Origin: Todiramphus chloris collaris
Taxonomy: Eukaryota > Chordata > Aves > Coraciiformes > Alcedinidae
Length of the DNA: 64,000 nt
Direction of reading: 5' to 3'
Assembly: GCA_025345505.1 (NCBI GenBank)
Contig: JANVCC010009942.1
Span: forward strand, 891,006 to 955,005
Shown here: in pieces, positions 48,557 through 58,659 of the stretch
Layout of the letters: each line of letters starts with the position of its first letter
Numbering within the stretch: the first letter of the stretch is position 1
Position numbers and translations under genes: made by a program
The notes under the pieces: generated by a model
Seen by the model: only the letters and a program-made list of their open reading frames with translations
The model's database searches: none
Told to the model about the DNA's origin: nothing

Positions 48557-48609
48557 TCATTTTTTTTTTTTCCCCCAAAGGGCCAAAATAGGAGTTAGTG
48601 ACATGCAGA

Positions 48610-49106
48610 AAACAAACTCTACAACCCGTAAAAGGTTATAAAGCAGGTATGTTTATTACGGCGCGGGGTGAAAGGGGGATCGTTCCTCCTAACTTGCACA
48701 CCGAAGTGTCCATCGAGTAGGTATTTATTACATCAAAGCATACATATTTAACAGAGTTAGTTACATATTCATGATATGGGGTTGGATTATTACAATCAGT
48801 TCCTGGAACTCATTATCATAGGCCTCCTCCCATTGGCGCTTGCGCAAGGCCGTCTGGTGGTCGTGGGCTGGGGTCTTCGGGAGGAAGGCTCTCGGTCTTC
48901 CTCGAGGTGTACTTTTCACCTTTTGTCTCAGGATGCAGAGTTGTGATGAGTCAGAGATCACAAGACTGGGGGGAGTCTCTTCTTTATTCCTCCCTGTCTT
49001 GGAGTAAACTTCCCTTATCTACAAGCCATGCAAGATGAGCTAAGGCCCATCAAGCTTGTCTCAAGGCCTCAGCATCCTGTCTCCTGTTTATCTCAGGATG
49101 CCCCAG
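48610..49106 (-). mobile_element. LTR D (gamma-type, minus strand)
   Basis: On the minus strand it starts about TGAGATAAACAGGAGACAGG (49106), carries CACGACCACCAGACGGCC, a CCAATGGGAGG box and the GGAGGAACGATCCCC module shared with the A LTR, and has AATAAA at 48652-48657 (complement). It ends near CTGCA (48610). Borders are approximate and no target duplication was seen. Confidence 0.6.
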
Positions 49107-49120
49107 GATAACAATGGCTA

Positions 49121-49345
49121 CTCAACTTGCTTCATTATCTTTCAAACAGAATACTGTCCCCCTCACTTCATTAGTATTGCCATTTGTCAGGCTGGTACAA
49201 TACCAGACATCATGGCTGTTTTTCCACTTACAAGTTTGATTGTAAACATAGTTTTCAGAACATCGGAGAATCATGGTTTCTTTTTTGTTTGACCAATATT
49301 CCTTAAACCCTCTGTTACATCCATTTTTATCAAGCCACATCCATA
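49121..49345 (-). pseudogene. ERV C env surface-subunit piece
   Basis: Open minus-strand frame with several Cys and a glycosylation motif (ENYVYNQTCKWKNSH, DVWYCTSLTNGN), as in retroviral surface subunits. It lies downstream of the env start at 50173-50367, separated from it by LTR E. The rest of env is not found. Confidence 0.5.
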
Positions 49346-49379
49346 TATGAATACCATAATTGTATTAATTGTTTTAACT

Positions 49380-49983
49380 GAATCAGGGGGGGGAGACAGA
49401 GATTAAATGATTTACTGGGAAGATATGTTCCAAGGGCAATGCGCAACTAGCTCAACATCTATTACATCTACCAAAGCAGGAGAGGAGCCTAAGGAGTGAC
49501 TGATAATGGGGAGAGCCTCGAACCAAGTCCTTGTTCTCGAACCAGAAAACAACATAAACCAGCCTAAACCAGCCTTGAGATTTGAGCTCGAGCCAGGGAC
49601 ATAAAGAGCATGCGCAGAAAAGGGAGGTGAAAAGTTTACGACGAAGAAGACTCTTTGCTTCACCTGAGGAAGACTCTTACTTCATCCTGGAGACCCCTAC
49701 GCATGACCACCAGACGACACTGCACAAGAGTAATTAATATGCAAATTACTTTTGAGTTCATTATAATATGAAGTGGGGCTGGGTGGGGATAGGTAATGAA
49801 TATGTATATGCCTATTGTGAAACTTAATGAATATGGAACATGTAACCCAATATATACTAAGCTGAAAGCAGCTGGGGGCATGCATGACTTTGGAGGAATT
49901 ATCTCCGATGCATCCCAGCGCTGGAATAAACGTACCTACCTTACTACTTATTCAGTAGTGGACTTTTTCCCTGTATCATAACA
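49380..49983 (+). mobile_element. LTR E (gamma-type, plus strand)
   Basis: Plus-strand LTR architecture: GCATGCGCAGAAAAGG, GCATGACCACCAGACGAC, a TATATACT box (49851-49858), GGAGGAATTATCTCCGATGC (related to the A and D module), AATAAACG (about 49925) and an end TCATAACA (49983). A GGGGGGGGAGA purine run at 49386-49396 could be part of a polypurine tract, so the true start may be at 49408. It is inserted in antisense into ERV C env. Confidence 0.6.
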
Positions 49984-50172
49984 AATTTATATGTAAGTGT
50001 CCATTGACATCTGCTTCTCCCCACATTCACCCCTCCCTCCAGGGCAATACCTGCCCACAGTAGGAAACTGAATTGGCCACTTCTCATCCTTACTTCAGGT
50101 GGTGTTATTGGTGTCACTGTAATTGCTTACGATTTGTGCTGTGAGAGGTGTAGAGGTCCATGTCCAGCTTGA

Positions 50173-50367
50173 TTAACCTAAAGGTCTTCCACAAACCCAA
50201 CAGTGGCTCAAATTAAAGGTTTGACTGATTGCTTTTGCTAACATAATACATTCATTGTCCTCAAAGGGATCATATGGGTCAAGGGAGGTGGAAATTATCC
50301 CTTCTTCACTCTTACAGATAAGTCCCCAAAATAACATAGTCAAAAATAACATACACATCCTAACCAA
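50173..50367 (-). pseudogene. ERV C env, signal peptide and start of surface subunit
   Basis: Starts with a hydrophobic signal peptide (MCMLFLTMLFWGLICKS) and continues to NLSHCWVCGRPLG. CWVC is the CXXC motif by which gammaretroviral surface subunits bond to the transmembrane subunit. An internal stop follows near 50172. Position directly after integrase fits env. Confidence 0.65.
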
Positions 50368-50429
50368 ATTATATTAAAATTCACATCTAATGTATCTGGG
50401 TCTCTTGCTTCCTCCTGAAAGTGAAACAA

Positions 50430-51340
50430 GAGACAAATTCGCTTCTCTAGTTAAAAAGAGGGAACAATCCATTTAGTGTGAATCCTGCGAATTTTCCCAC
50501 AGGCATCTTTTGCCTTCCAGGCATATTTGTTGAGAGGTTCAGTGAGCACAAGGGGAACTGCTCCAATCGTAGGCATTTCTATGAGTACTGATTGTCCAGG
50601 AAAAAAGGCTGGTTCTCCAGGAATGCTGTAAGTTTAAGATTTTGGAGTTAAAGCCAGGGGTTTAGGACAAAAGGCATTCAGCCGGGGGCACCCATTCACT
50701 CCCCAGCGATCATTAACCCAAGTAACTGCATCCCAAATGCTGTCTGCCCAATGTGGTTTATGGGGTTTCAGAAAACATTTTAAAAGCCCATTAGTTCATT
50801 CCACTATCCCATTAGCTTGAGGATAATATGGGGTGTGAAATACCCACTTGATTCCTTCTTCCCTCGCCCATTCCTGCACTTTGGTTGCAGTAAAATGACT
50901 ACCATTATCTGATTGAATAGAATCAGGTTTAGGGAGGGAGCTAAACCACATTTTCAGGTCTCGAACTGTATTTTCCCCAGTTGCCCGGGGAAATGCTTCA
51001 GCCTGAACTAAGCCACAAATCACTTCCACACCTACTAACACATACTGTTTCCCTTCCAATTTTCAGAAAGGCCCAATGTAATCAATCTGCCAAGTTTCCC
51101 AGAGAGCTCTTTTATCTCTTAAATGGAGGGGAGATTCTTCCATAGGATGTCATTCCAATCGAAGTCTGCATTGCTCACAAGTTGAAATATAGGTTCTACA
51201 TGCTTCCCAAGTGACAGGCCAGCCTCTGGTGTGTGCCTCCTTGTATAAATCATTAGACCCTGTATGGCCTCATTTAAAGTGTAACCATTCCAAGAGCCTA
51301 TCCCATTTCTCCTTTGCTTGATCTTCCTCCTACAAAGGGG
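50430..51340 (-). pseudogene. ERV C integrase
   Basis: Core domain readable at 50796-51059: KQYVLVGVEVICGLVQAEAF, then IQSDNGSHFTATKVQEW (second Asp) and YYPQANGIVE (Glu). It continues to about 50640 and, after a stop, into a C-terminal domain with PGQSVLIEMPTIGAVPL and NKYAWKAKDACGK, resembling ERV-L/HERV-I integrase tails. Above 51060 a frame change leads to the zinc domain. Inactive through stops. Confidence 0.7.
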
Positions 51341-51787
51341 CTATTCTGGTCAGCATATCTGCCCTATTATTCCATTTGCCTGTCAGAGTGCCTCCTTCCT
51401 GGTGAGAAGGCACCCATGCTACTGCAAAATCTCCACGTTTGGCAATATTCAGGATTTCTTGACACTTCTTCTTTTGCCACACTGGCACTCAATTAACCTC
51501 CCAGTTCTTCTGTTCCCAAAAGGGCAGCCATTCTGTGCACCCTTTGAACACTGCAAATGAATTTGGTATAAATATGCACTGGAGCCTTTGTTTCTTCCTC
51601 ACTATTGAACACACTCCATACTGCCACTAGCTCCCCAACTTGGGTACTGCCTTCACCTTTGGTGATGATTTCCCTCTTAGTATCCGCATTAATAGCCGCC
51701 ACTCGGTACTTCCACTGTTTACCCCCCCTCTTTACAGAGGTGCCTGTGAATCACACATTCTGCAGCTCCTCCGAGAAAGGCGGGGTG
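51341..51787 (-). pseudogene. ERV C RNase H, C-terminal part (below A2)
   Basis: Minus-strand reading shows GKQWKYRVAAINADTKREII, GSTQVGELVAVWSVF (catalytic Glu) and VHIYTKF (usual TDS changed). A stop replaces a Trp codon near 51755. The N-terminal part continues at 56869 on the far side of A2. Confidence 0.65.
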
Positions 51788-51791
51788 GTTT
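51788..51791 (+). repeat. Target-site duplication of A2, lower copy (GTTT)
   Basis: GTTT abuts the TG of the A2 LTR and recurs at 56869-56872. Confidence 0.8.
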
Positions 51792-52310
51792 TGATTCCAA
51801 AAAGGACAATTCTCCAATTTCTTAAGCAGCAGATATTCTTTATTGACGGCGCCGGATGCATGGGGGATCGTTCCTCCTAACATGCATACCTGCCCCTGCA
51901 CCTTACAGTCATTTATTGAAAGCATTGATACATATGCATTAACAAAGGAGGGATCAGTACAATTAGTTCTTAGAATTGGTGTGGCTATTATAATTATTTC
52001 CAAGAAGTCTCCTCCCACAGCTGGCGCATGCGTATTCCAGACAGGTGGTCGCGGCCGGGGTCTTTGGGAGGAAGTAAGTAGTCTTCCTCGGTTGTTCGAT
52101 ATTTGACCCCACGATCGACGCAGCCGCAGTTGATGGCTGGTATCTTTCCAGATCTTCTACCGACTCTAACCGGTTTCTAGGTGGCCTTCACACAATGGGT
52201 TATTCTTAATCGCCAGGTGCAGGAAGACAAGCTTGAAATATACCAAGATTAATAGATTTTGTGCCCCGCTCCCCCCTTGTGCCATGTACACCACCTGACT
52301 CTCTTTTTCA
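51792..52310 (-). repeat. A2 3' LTR
   Basis: TG at 51792, CA at 52310. Partner of 56349-56868. Followed (on the upper side) by the polypurine tract complement TTCCCCCCTTTT. Confidence 0.9.
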
Positions 52311-52322
52311 TTCCCCCCTTTT
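52311..52322 (-). other. A2 polypurine tract
   Basis: Minus strand AAAAGGGGGGAA directly before the 3' LTR, as in A1 at 1529-1542. Confidence 0.75.
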
Positions 52323-52349
52323 CTATATTCTTGCAAATTCCTTCGCAAC

Positions 52350-52751
52350 TCAGAGAGACCCTTCTCCTTCTAGCGATTTTGCAAAATATTTTCCGGTCTC
52401 TACCCGATGTCTTATCTTATTCCGTTTCCATGCCTCGTACTCTCCTACGGAGCGGTGACAACAATAAAGGGAACACCTAGATAACACACAAGCCACAATC
52501 CCCACTATTATTATTGTTAAGAGTATTACAAAAATCTGTTTAATCCAACCAAAATTTGGCAACCAGGAGGTCAATTTTTTCCATATTTCCTCGAATCCCC
52601 AGGAGGTATTATCTTTGGTTACTTCATGTAATATTTGGGTCTGTTTCCAGATCTCATCTAGGTCCGTTTGAATCCGTCCACTCTGATCTACGTATGTACT
52701 GCAGCTAGTATTAATAACTGTACACACTCCCCCTTGGGCTGCTAACAACAT
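52350..52751 (-). pseudogene. A2 Env transmembrane subunit, C-terminal part
   Basis: 133 codons, almost identical to 1569-1970. It has the same CTVINTSCS motif lacking the last Cys, the same membrane span and the same junction to integrase. The frame is open in both copies although most of pol is broken. Confidence 0.8.
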
Positions 52752-53212
52752 ATAAGTAATGCTAGAGGGAGTGATTGATACCAGTGTAAATTAGTTTCCT
52801 GTCCAATCTTAGCTATTTGTTGTTTAATCAAATGATTCATCTTTTCTACCTGTCCACTAGCCTGGGGTCTGTGTGGGGTATGTAGTTGCCAGTCTATTCC
52901 CAGAATCTTACTTATTTGTTGTACCACTTCAGAGCAAAAATGTGATCCTCTATCAGAGGACATTGTCGCTGGAATTCCAAAACGTGGTATGATCTCATTT
53001 AGTAGTACCTTTACTACTTCTCTTGACTTATTTGTTCGACAGGGAAAAACTTCTGGCCATCCGGAGAAAGTATCAGTTAGTACCAACAAGTATCGATACC
53101 CCCCTTTTCTGGGGAGTTCTGCAAAATTAATTTGCCACTGTTGCTCTGGATAATTTCCTCTACCCATTTTCCCAAATTCCACCTTTAAAGCAGTATTAGG
53201 GTTATTCAGCAT
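52742..53212 (-). pseudogene. A2 integrase core
   Basis: Open through the core. The first catalytic site reads QINFAELP, an Asp-to-Asn change (A1 has QIDFAELP). SSDRGSHF and [10 protein letters not shown] hold the other two acidic residues. The TAG that breaks A1 near 2278 is not present here. The zinc domain upstream is damaged (CSTC lost by a short deletion near 53212-53232). The C-terminal domain is missing as in A1. Confidence 0.8.
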
Positions 53213-54007
53213 TGTTTTGTCACGTGCTTGACAAAATTTTGGCCCACTATTTTCTGATTCAGACTCTTATACAGAGTGTCAGCTCCCCAGTGAGTTTTGT
53301 TATGTTCTGCAAGAACAGTTGCCCATATATGATCGGAGGGTATCACTATGCGGTCATCCTTTAGATAAACCCATCCTCCTAGTCTCGACTCACCTTCCAA
53401 ATCCTCAATCAGTTTTAAATCCTCTTTTGTATAATTTGGTTTCTGATCTATGTTTATAGTTTGGATTTTACCATCTGGCACCAAGGACAATGCTTTCATA
53501 TCTGCCTCCTCAGCCGCTCGCTTTGCCTCGCAATCCGCCAATCGATTTCCAATTTCGGGGTCAGCATTGCCCTTTTGATGTCCTCGGCAATGCATGATGG
53601 CCACCTTCTCTGGCTGTTTCACTGCCTCCAGTAGTTTCAAAATGTCCTCAGCGTGCCTGATTTGTTTTCCTTGAGCAGTCAGTAGTCCTCCTTCTTTCCA
53701 GATTGCTCCATGGGCGTGTACTATGCCGTATGCATATTTCCTTTTGGGCTGAAGTTCCAGGAGGCAAGGGTTTGGACTCAATTACCTGTTGAGTAGTGGT
53801 GATAGCGTACCCTGCTTTGCGTTGTCCATGTTTCACAAAACTGCTTCCATCCGTGTACCAGGAATCACTGGCATCTTCTAGAGGCTCCTCTTGGAGATCA
53901 GGTCGGCTTGAATACACAGCCTCCATTGTCTCTAGGCAGTCATGTACCACCGGTTCCTCCGAAGCTCCGCTAAGGAAAGAGGCTGGATTGACAATGTTAG
54001 TGACCAC
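53206..54007 (-). pseudogene. A2 RNase H
   Basis: Readable in two frames. The first (53648-54007) holds DSWYTDGSSFVKHG and ends after AQK. The second resumes at KYAYGIVHAHGAIWKEGG. Relative to A1, 71 bp (equivalent to 2981-3051) are missing at about 53738-53741, removing the AEIIAL catalytic Glu and the next Asp and shifting the frame. Confidence 0.8.
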
Positions 54008-54048
54008 AATTTCAACATCATCCTGTTCTACTAATATTGCTTGGTATT

Positions 54049-55250
54049 TTAGAAATCTTTGTGGTGACAGACTCCCTTTTTGAATTCTTTTACCGTTTGA
54101 GGCTCGGGTGTCCGACAGATGGCCTCCTTATGCTCCGTTCTGAGCTCTCCCTGTCCTCCCAATATTTCCAGTCCCAGGTAGGTCACACGCTGTTGAATCA
54201 ATTGGGCTTTCTGTTCAAAAACTCGATATCCACTTAGACCCAAAAAGTTAAGGAGACTTACTGTCCACCGTATACAATCTTCCTCAGTCTCAGTAGCTAT
54301 CAAAAGGTCATCCACATTCTGTAACAAAGTCCCCTCGTTGTTAGGGGGCACCCAATTATCAAGTTCCTTTGCCAGGTGGTTTCCGAAAATGGTGGGGCTA
54401 TTCTTAAAACCCTGAGGTAGTACTGTCCAAGTTAACCGAGTCTTCCTCCTGTTTTCAGGGTTTTCCCACTCAAAAGCAAATAAATTCCAACTCTCTTCAG
54501 CCAGAGTCAGGCAGAAGAAAGCATCCTTTAGGTCCAGCACGGTAAACCAAACCTGGCTGTCCTTCAACTTTGTCAATAAAGTGTAAGGGTTTGCAACTAC
54601 CAGATGTATGTCTTCGGTGATTTTGTTTATTGCCCTTAAATCTTGAACCAACCTATAACTTTTCCCATCTGCCTTTTTAATCGGCAAGATTGGGGTATTA
54701 TACTCTGATTCACATTCAATTAGCAACCCATAGTGTAAAAATCTATCAATTATTTCCTTAATCCCTTTCCTATCTTCTATTCTCAAGGGGTATTGTCTGA
54801 TCTTGACTGGCTTTTCTCCCGGTTTCAATTTGATTGTTACAGGAGTGGCATGTTTTGCCTTTCCAGGCACCTCAGATGCCCAAACTCCAGGGTACACCTG
54901 ATCAAGTACTGCTTGGGGAATTTCTACCTCAACCTTAGTTTCTAATAGAGCCAAGCTCAAAGCCTCAAACATGTTTTCTTCCTTAATTTTCAATTCAATT
55001 TTTCCTTTATCAAAACTAATCTTTGCCTCTAATTGTTCTAATAGATCCCGTCCCAACAAAGATTTTGGAGCTGAAAAATCAATGTATTCCTATTTGCTTT
55101 CCCAATTTATATTTTAGAGGTTTTAAGAAAAAAGCTTTCTCTGTTTGGCCAGTGGCTCCCACCACATTTACAAATTCCCTATCTTCAGGTATCAATTTCT
55201 GATTTAACACAGAATAAGAGGCTCCAGTATCTACCAAAAAATCCACTTCC
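54049..55250 (-). pseudogene. A2 protease and reverse transcriptase
   Basis: The protease start (DTGAS near 55225) is separated by a short deletion near 55070 from the rest. From 55059 a single 336-codon frame runs through the protease end (LGRDLLEQLEAKI), the linker and RT (VQDLRAIN, LDLKDAFFCLTL, TVLPQGFKNSPTIFG) to 54049. The catalytic box reads LQNVDDLL instead of LQYVDDLL. Unlike A1, protease end and RT are in one open frame, so the A1 stop between them is private to A1. Confidence 0.8.
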
Positions 55251-55602
55251 CGTTCCTGCTTTTTCTTCCTTTTCTATTGCTAATACCAGGGGATCCTGAG
55301 GGGTCAAATTTATACCACAAGCTTTCTGCCATTCCGGGTGATTTCGGAGAGTGAAAAACATATCCGCATACATAACCTCATCCCACTTTTCTTCTCTCTG
55401 TAAAAACAAAATTAATTGTTCCATTAAAAGGCCATTTTTCCCCATGCTCCAATTTATATAGCGGCCACCACTGATTACAGTATTTAATCAAAGTTCTCTT
55501 ATTCACACTTCCCCCAGGCCTCCCCCCAACCTCTTTCCAATGACTCAATACGCATCCCAAAGGGCTTTTCCTTAAAATTTCTCCACTCTGCCCTCCTCCC
55601 AT
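55251..55602 (-). pseudogene. A2 gag: matrix remnant
   Basis: Same start (MGGGQSGEILRKSPLGCVL) and the same frame change as A1, ending at IEKEEKAG just before protease. No capsid or nucleocapsid. Confidence 0.75.
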
Positions 55603-55627
55603 CTCAAAACTCGCCACACAAATACAG

Positions 55628-55830
55628 GCGATAAATCTTAACCGAGTAACAGTCCAATAGGTCAAAAACCGAAGTATAACTCACTCACAACACAGCCAAG
55701 CTCGCAAACGATAAATCTTAACCGGGTAACAGTCCAATAAGTCAAAAACCGAAGTATAACTTACAACACAGCCAGGCTTACAAGCGATAAATCTTAACCG
55801 AGTAACAGTCCAATAAGTCAGAGACCAAAG
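55628..55830 (-). repeat. A2 leader: three copies of the 76-80-bp repeat
   Basis: Units start at about 55628, 55708 and 55784 (spacing 80 and 76). A1 has two. Confidence 0.8.
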
Positions 55831-55842
55831 CATTCAGAAACA

Positions 55843-56040
55843 GATGGCAAGTGAATGCCGACCAGATGGCAAGTGAATGCCGACCAAATGGCAAATGAAT
55901 GCCGACCAGATGGCAAATGAATGCCGACCAAATGGCAAATGAATGCCGACCAGATGGCAAATAAATGCCGACCAAATGGCAAATAAATGCCAACCAAATG
56001 GCAACTGAATGCCAACCAAATGGCAAATAAATGCCTACCA
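55843..56040 (-). repeat. A2 leader: 22-bp minisatellite, 9 copies
   Basis: Nine units of the same minisatellite as 5086-5195, alternating GATGGCAA and AATGGCAA starts, which suggests expansion of a two-unit block. Confidence 0.9.
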
Positions 56041-56327
56041 GAACCCTGATGTATATTCAAGTGCTAGCTTACTGGAATATACCTCGCCCCGCAGAGAAGC
56101 CACCTCTGTCTCACGGGCGATCCCAATTACAAGTGACTAGTCAACCCAGACTGAAACCTATTAATACAGTTACTGAAACCTATTAATATAAAGAATATTG
56201 CTGCTTACCAAACGGGTCCTTGTCTGCCCCGCAGTGATCCGATGAGGCAAGGAGTCCCTCCGGAGAATTCCCCAGGAGCGCCCAAGGGAGTCCTATTCTC
56301 AGTGGGTCCTGCGGTCCAGCAGAGAGG

Positions 56328-56345
56328 GTCCCATCTGGGGTGCCA
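56328..56345 (-). other. A2 primer binding site, tRNA-Arg(CCT) type
   Basis: TGGCACCCCAGATGGGAC on the minus strand, identical to A1, three bases from the LTR. Confidence 0.75.
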
Positions 56346-56348
56346 GAT

Positions 56349-56868
56349 TGATTCCAAAAAGGACAATTCTCCAATTTCTTAAGCAGCAGATATTCTTTAT
56401 TGACGGCGCCGGATGCATGGGGGATCATTCCTCCTAACATGCATACCAGCCCCCTGCACCTTACAGTCATTTATTGAAAGCATTGATACATATGCATTAA
56501 CAAAGGAGGGATCAGTACAATTAGTTCTTAGAATTGGTGTGGCTATTATAATTATTTCCAAGAAGTCTCCTCCCACAGCTGGCGCATGCGTATTCCAGAC
56601 AGGTGGTCGCGGCCGGGGTCTTTGGGAGGAAGTAAGTAGTCTTCCTCAGTTGTTCGATATTTGACCCCACGATCGACGCAGCCGCAGTTGATGGCTGGTA
56701 TCTTTCCAGATCTTCTACCGACTCTAACCGGTTTCTAGGTGGCCTTCACACAATGGGTTATTCTTAATCGCCAGGTGCAGGAAGACAAGCTTGAAATATA
56801 CCAAGATTAATAGATTCTGTGCCCCGCTCCCCCCTTGTGCCATGTACACCGCCTGACTCTCTTTTTCA
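56349..56868 (-). repeat. A2 5' LTR
   Basis: TG at 56349, CA at 56868. Differs from the 3' LTR at about six sites. Confidence 0.9.
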
Positions 56869-56872
56869 GTTT
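56869..56872 (+). repeat. Target-site duplication of A2, upper copy (GTTT)
   Basis: Matches 51788-51791. ERV C pol resumes immediately after. Confidence 0.8.
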
Positions 56873-57260
56873 TGATAACAGAAGGGAGGGGGGCATCCTC
56901 CTCCCGCAGGTTTGTTATCTCTTCCTGAATGTTTAACAGCTTGGGGGTGCCTTCAGTAACTGTAAAATCACTACAATAACGTTCATTAGCATACCATTTC
57001 CTCACAGTATCTCTTTGGGCTACGTCATCGGGGGAGGAGTTCCAGCCAACACAGGTTGTTACTTTAAAAGGTCCTCTTAAAATTATAGGTTGTTGGCGTA
57101 TAGTCCACTCCACTTCTTTAAAAGCTAAACTCACTATAAACAGCCTCTTCTCCCAGCTGGAGAAATGTTTTTCAGCATCCTTAAAGCTTCTGGAGTAAAA
57201 TCCAATTGGGCAGATGGGACCTTCTGGCCCCTTCTGCCAGAAATGAATTGACAACCCCAA
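56869..57260 (-). pseudogene. ERV C RT connection and RNase H start (above A2)
   Basis: PIGFYSRSFKDAEKHFSSWE, KRLFIVSLAFKEVEWTIRQQ and ILRGPFKVTT form the connection segment found between RT and RNase H. It runs directly into A2; the RNase H remainder is at 51341-51787. Confidence 0.7.
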
Positions 57261-57395
57261 GCGTGCAAACCCTCATTCAATATGGACAGGGTCAGTGGGG
57301 TGGATAGGGCCCAAAGCCTGGTGGGTGCTTGCTTCAAACAACAAAAGTTGTAATGCTTCATCATGGACCTAAGTCCATTCCCAAATTTCTCTTTT

Positions 57396-58110
57396 TCACA
57401 GTAAGTCATATAATGGCCATGCAATTATTGCAAAGTCCGGTATATGTTTTCTCCAAAAGACCAATAATCCCAAAACATGTTGCAGCTCCTTTTTATTTTC
57501 TGGTATCTTTAACTGATCTAGTGCTGATAGTGTATCCTGAGGAATACAGACTGATCCTCCTTTCCACCAGATCCCTAAAAATGTCACCTCATTCACAGCA
57601 AGTTGTATTTTTTCCTTGGGGATCTGCAACCCCAGAGACTCTTAGTGCTATATAATCTTTTCCTGTGTCTCCCGTACTGAAATAATTTGATCACCTCCAA
57701 TCAAAACATCATCAACATATTGTTAAACTTTCACTCCTGGTTCCAGGGGAATTTGGGCTAACTCTTGTGCCAAAGCACGATGTGCTAAGGTGGGAGAATG
57801 TTTATAGCCCTGAGGGAGGAGAGTGAAGGTATACTGCTGTCCCTCCCATGTGAAGGCAAAACGATCACGGTCTGCCTCCTGCAGGGGAACCACAAAAAAC
57901 ATATCTTTCACATCAGTTGTGGCCATCACCCTATGAGCTTGCTCCTGAATAAGCGAAATCAGTTCAGCTAAATTAGGCACCGCTGCCATCAAGGGGCCAG
58001 TATTAGCATTGAGTCGGTGGTAATCTATGGTTAGCCTCCATTTCCCGTTTGGTTTCCGTACTGGCCACACTGGGGAACTGTACGGGGAGTGGGTGAATAT
58101 TTAGATTTCC
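57396..58110 (-). pseudogene. ERV C reverse transcriptase
   Basis: From 58070: MWPVRKPNGKWRLTIDYHRL, VMATTDVKDMFFVVPL (first Asp), AFTWEGQQYTFTLLPQGYKH, then a stop at 57724 just before QYVDDVLIGG (the YVDD box). Thumb sequence is at 57396-57629 (EVTFLGIWWKGG, VLGLLVFWRKHIPDFA). The motif style (QQYTFTLLPQGY) leans to ERV-L/HERV-I rather than murine-type gammaretroviruses. Confidence 0.75.
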
Positions 58111-58148
58111 CGTGGTTTAAAGTCCGCAATAACACGGGCTATTCCTTC

Positions 58149-58652
58149 TCAGGTACCTAATGTCAGTGCGTATGGTTTCACATTAGTAATCTTGGACGGG
58201 GGAAGGGCAGGTGCTGTTTGCAGCAGGCACACTTCTGTCCAGGGCATTCCAGTTAATTTTCTGATCTGGGGGGTGCCAAAGCAGCAGGAATTTCCCTGTG
58301 TATCATGCCACTGTCTGCCCTTCAATACATCTATGCCCAAAAGATTTGTAGGGAAAGGACCCACTGCAACCTTCGTGTTAACTGGGTTTTCTTCCCCAGG
58401 CAACCATAATGTTACCAGGGCTAAAGGTACTGACTGAGTTTTCCCCAATGTATTTAAGATAGTTAGATTTTTAGATGAAGCCAAAATTCCACACTGCTCT
58501 GCCTCAGTCTGCATTAGTGCAGTAATTTGTTCCCCTGTATCAATTAAAAATGTTACTGTTTTTTTCAGTGGTCCTACAGCCACTATAAACAATAAATCCC
58601 CTCTCCCATTTATGGTGAGTTGTTTTATAAATATCCATCCTCCATTCCTCAC
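58149..58652 (-). pseudogene. ERV C protease
   Basis: 167-codon open frame. FLIDTGEQITALM is the catalytic motif, NLLGIDVLKG the C-terminal ILG-D motif, and PSKITNVKPYALTLGT leads toward RT. The active site looks intact. It is closed by a stop before RT. Confidence 0.75.
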
Positions 58653-58659
58653 CTCTGTT

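Larger units (their letters stand above)
51792..56868 (-). mobile_element. A2: second copy of the gag/env-deleted gamma-like provirus
   Basis: A 5077-bp element with the same parts and the same two large deletions as A1. Its LTRs differ by about 5 substitutions and one indel (about 1.1 percent), so it may be slightly younger than A1. It is inserted in ERV C RNase H, flanked by GTTT. Compared with A1 it has a 71-bp RNase H deletion, an NVDD in place of YVDD, an integrase Asp-to-Asn change, and longer leader repeats. Confidence 0.9.
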
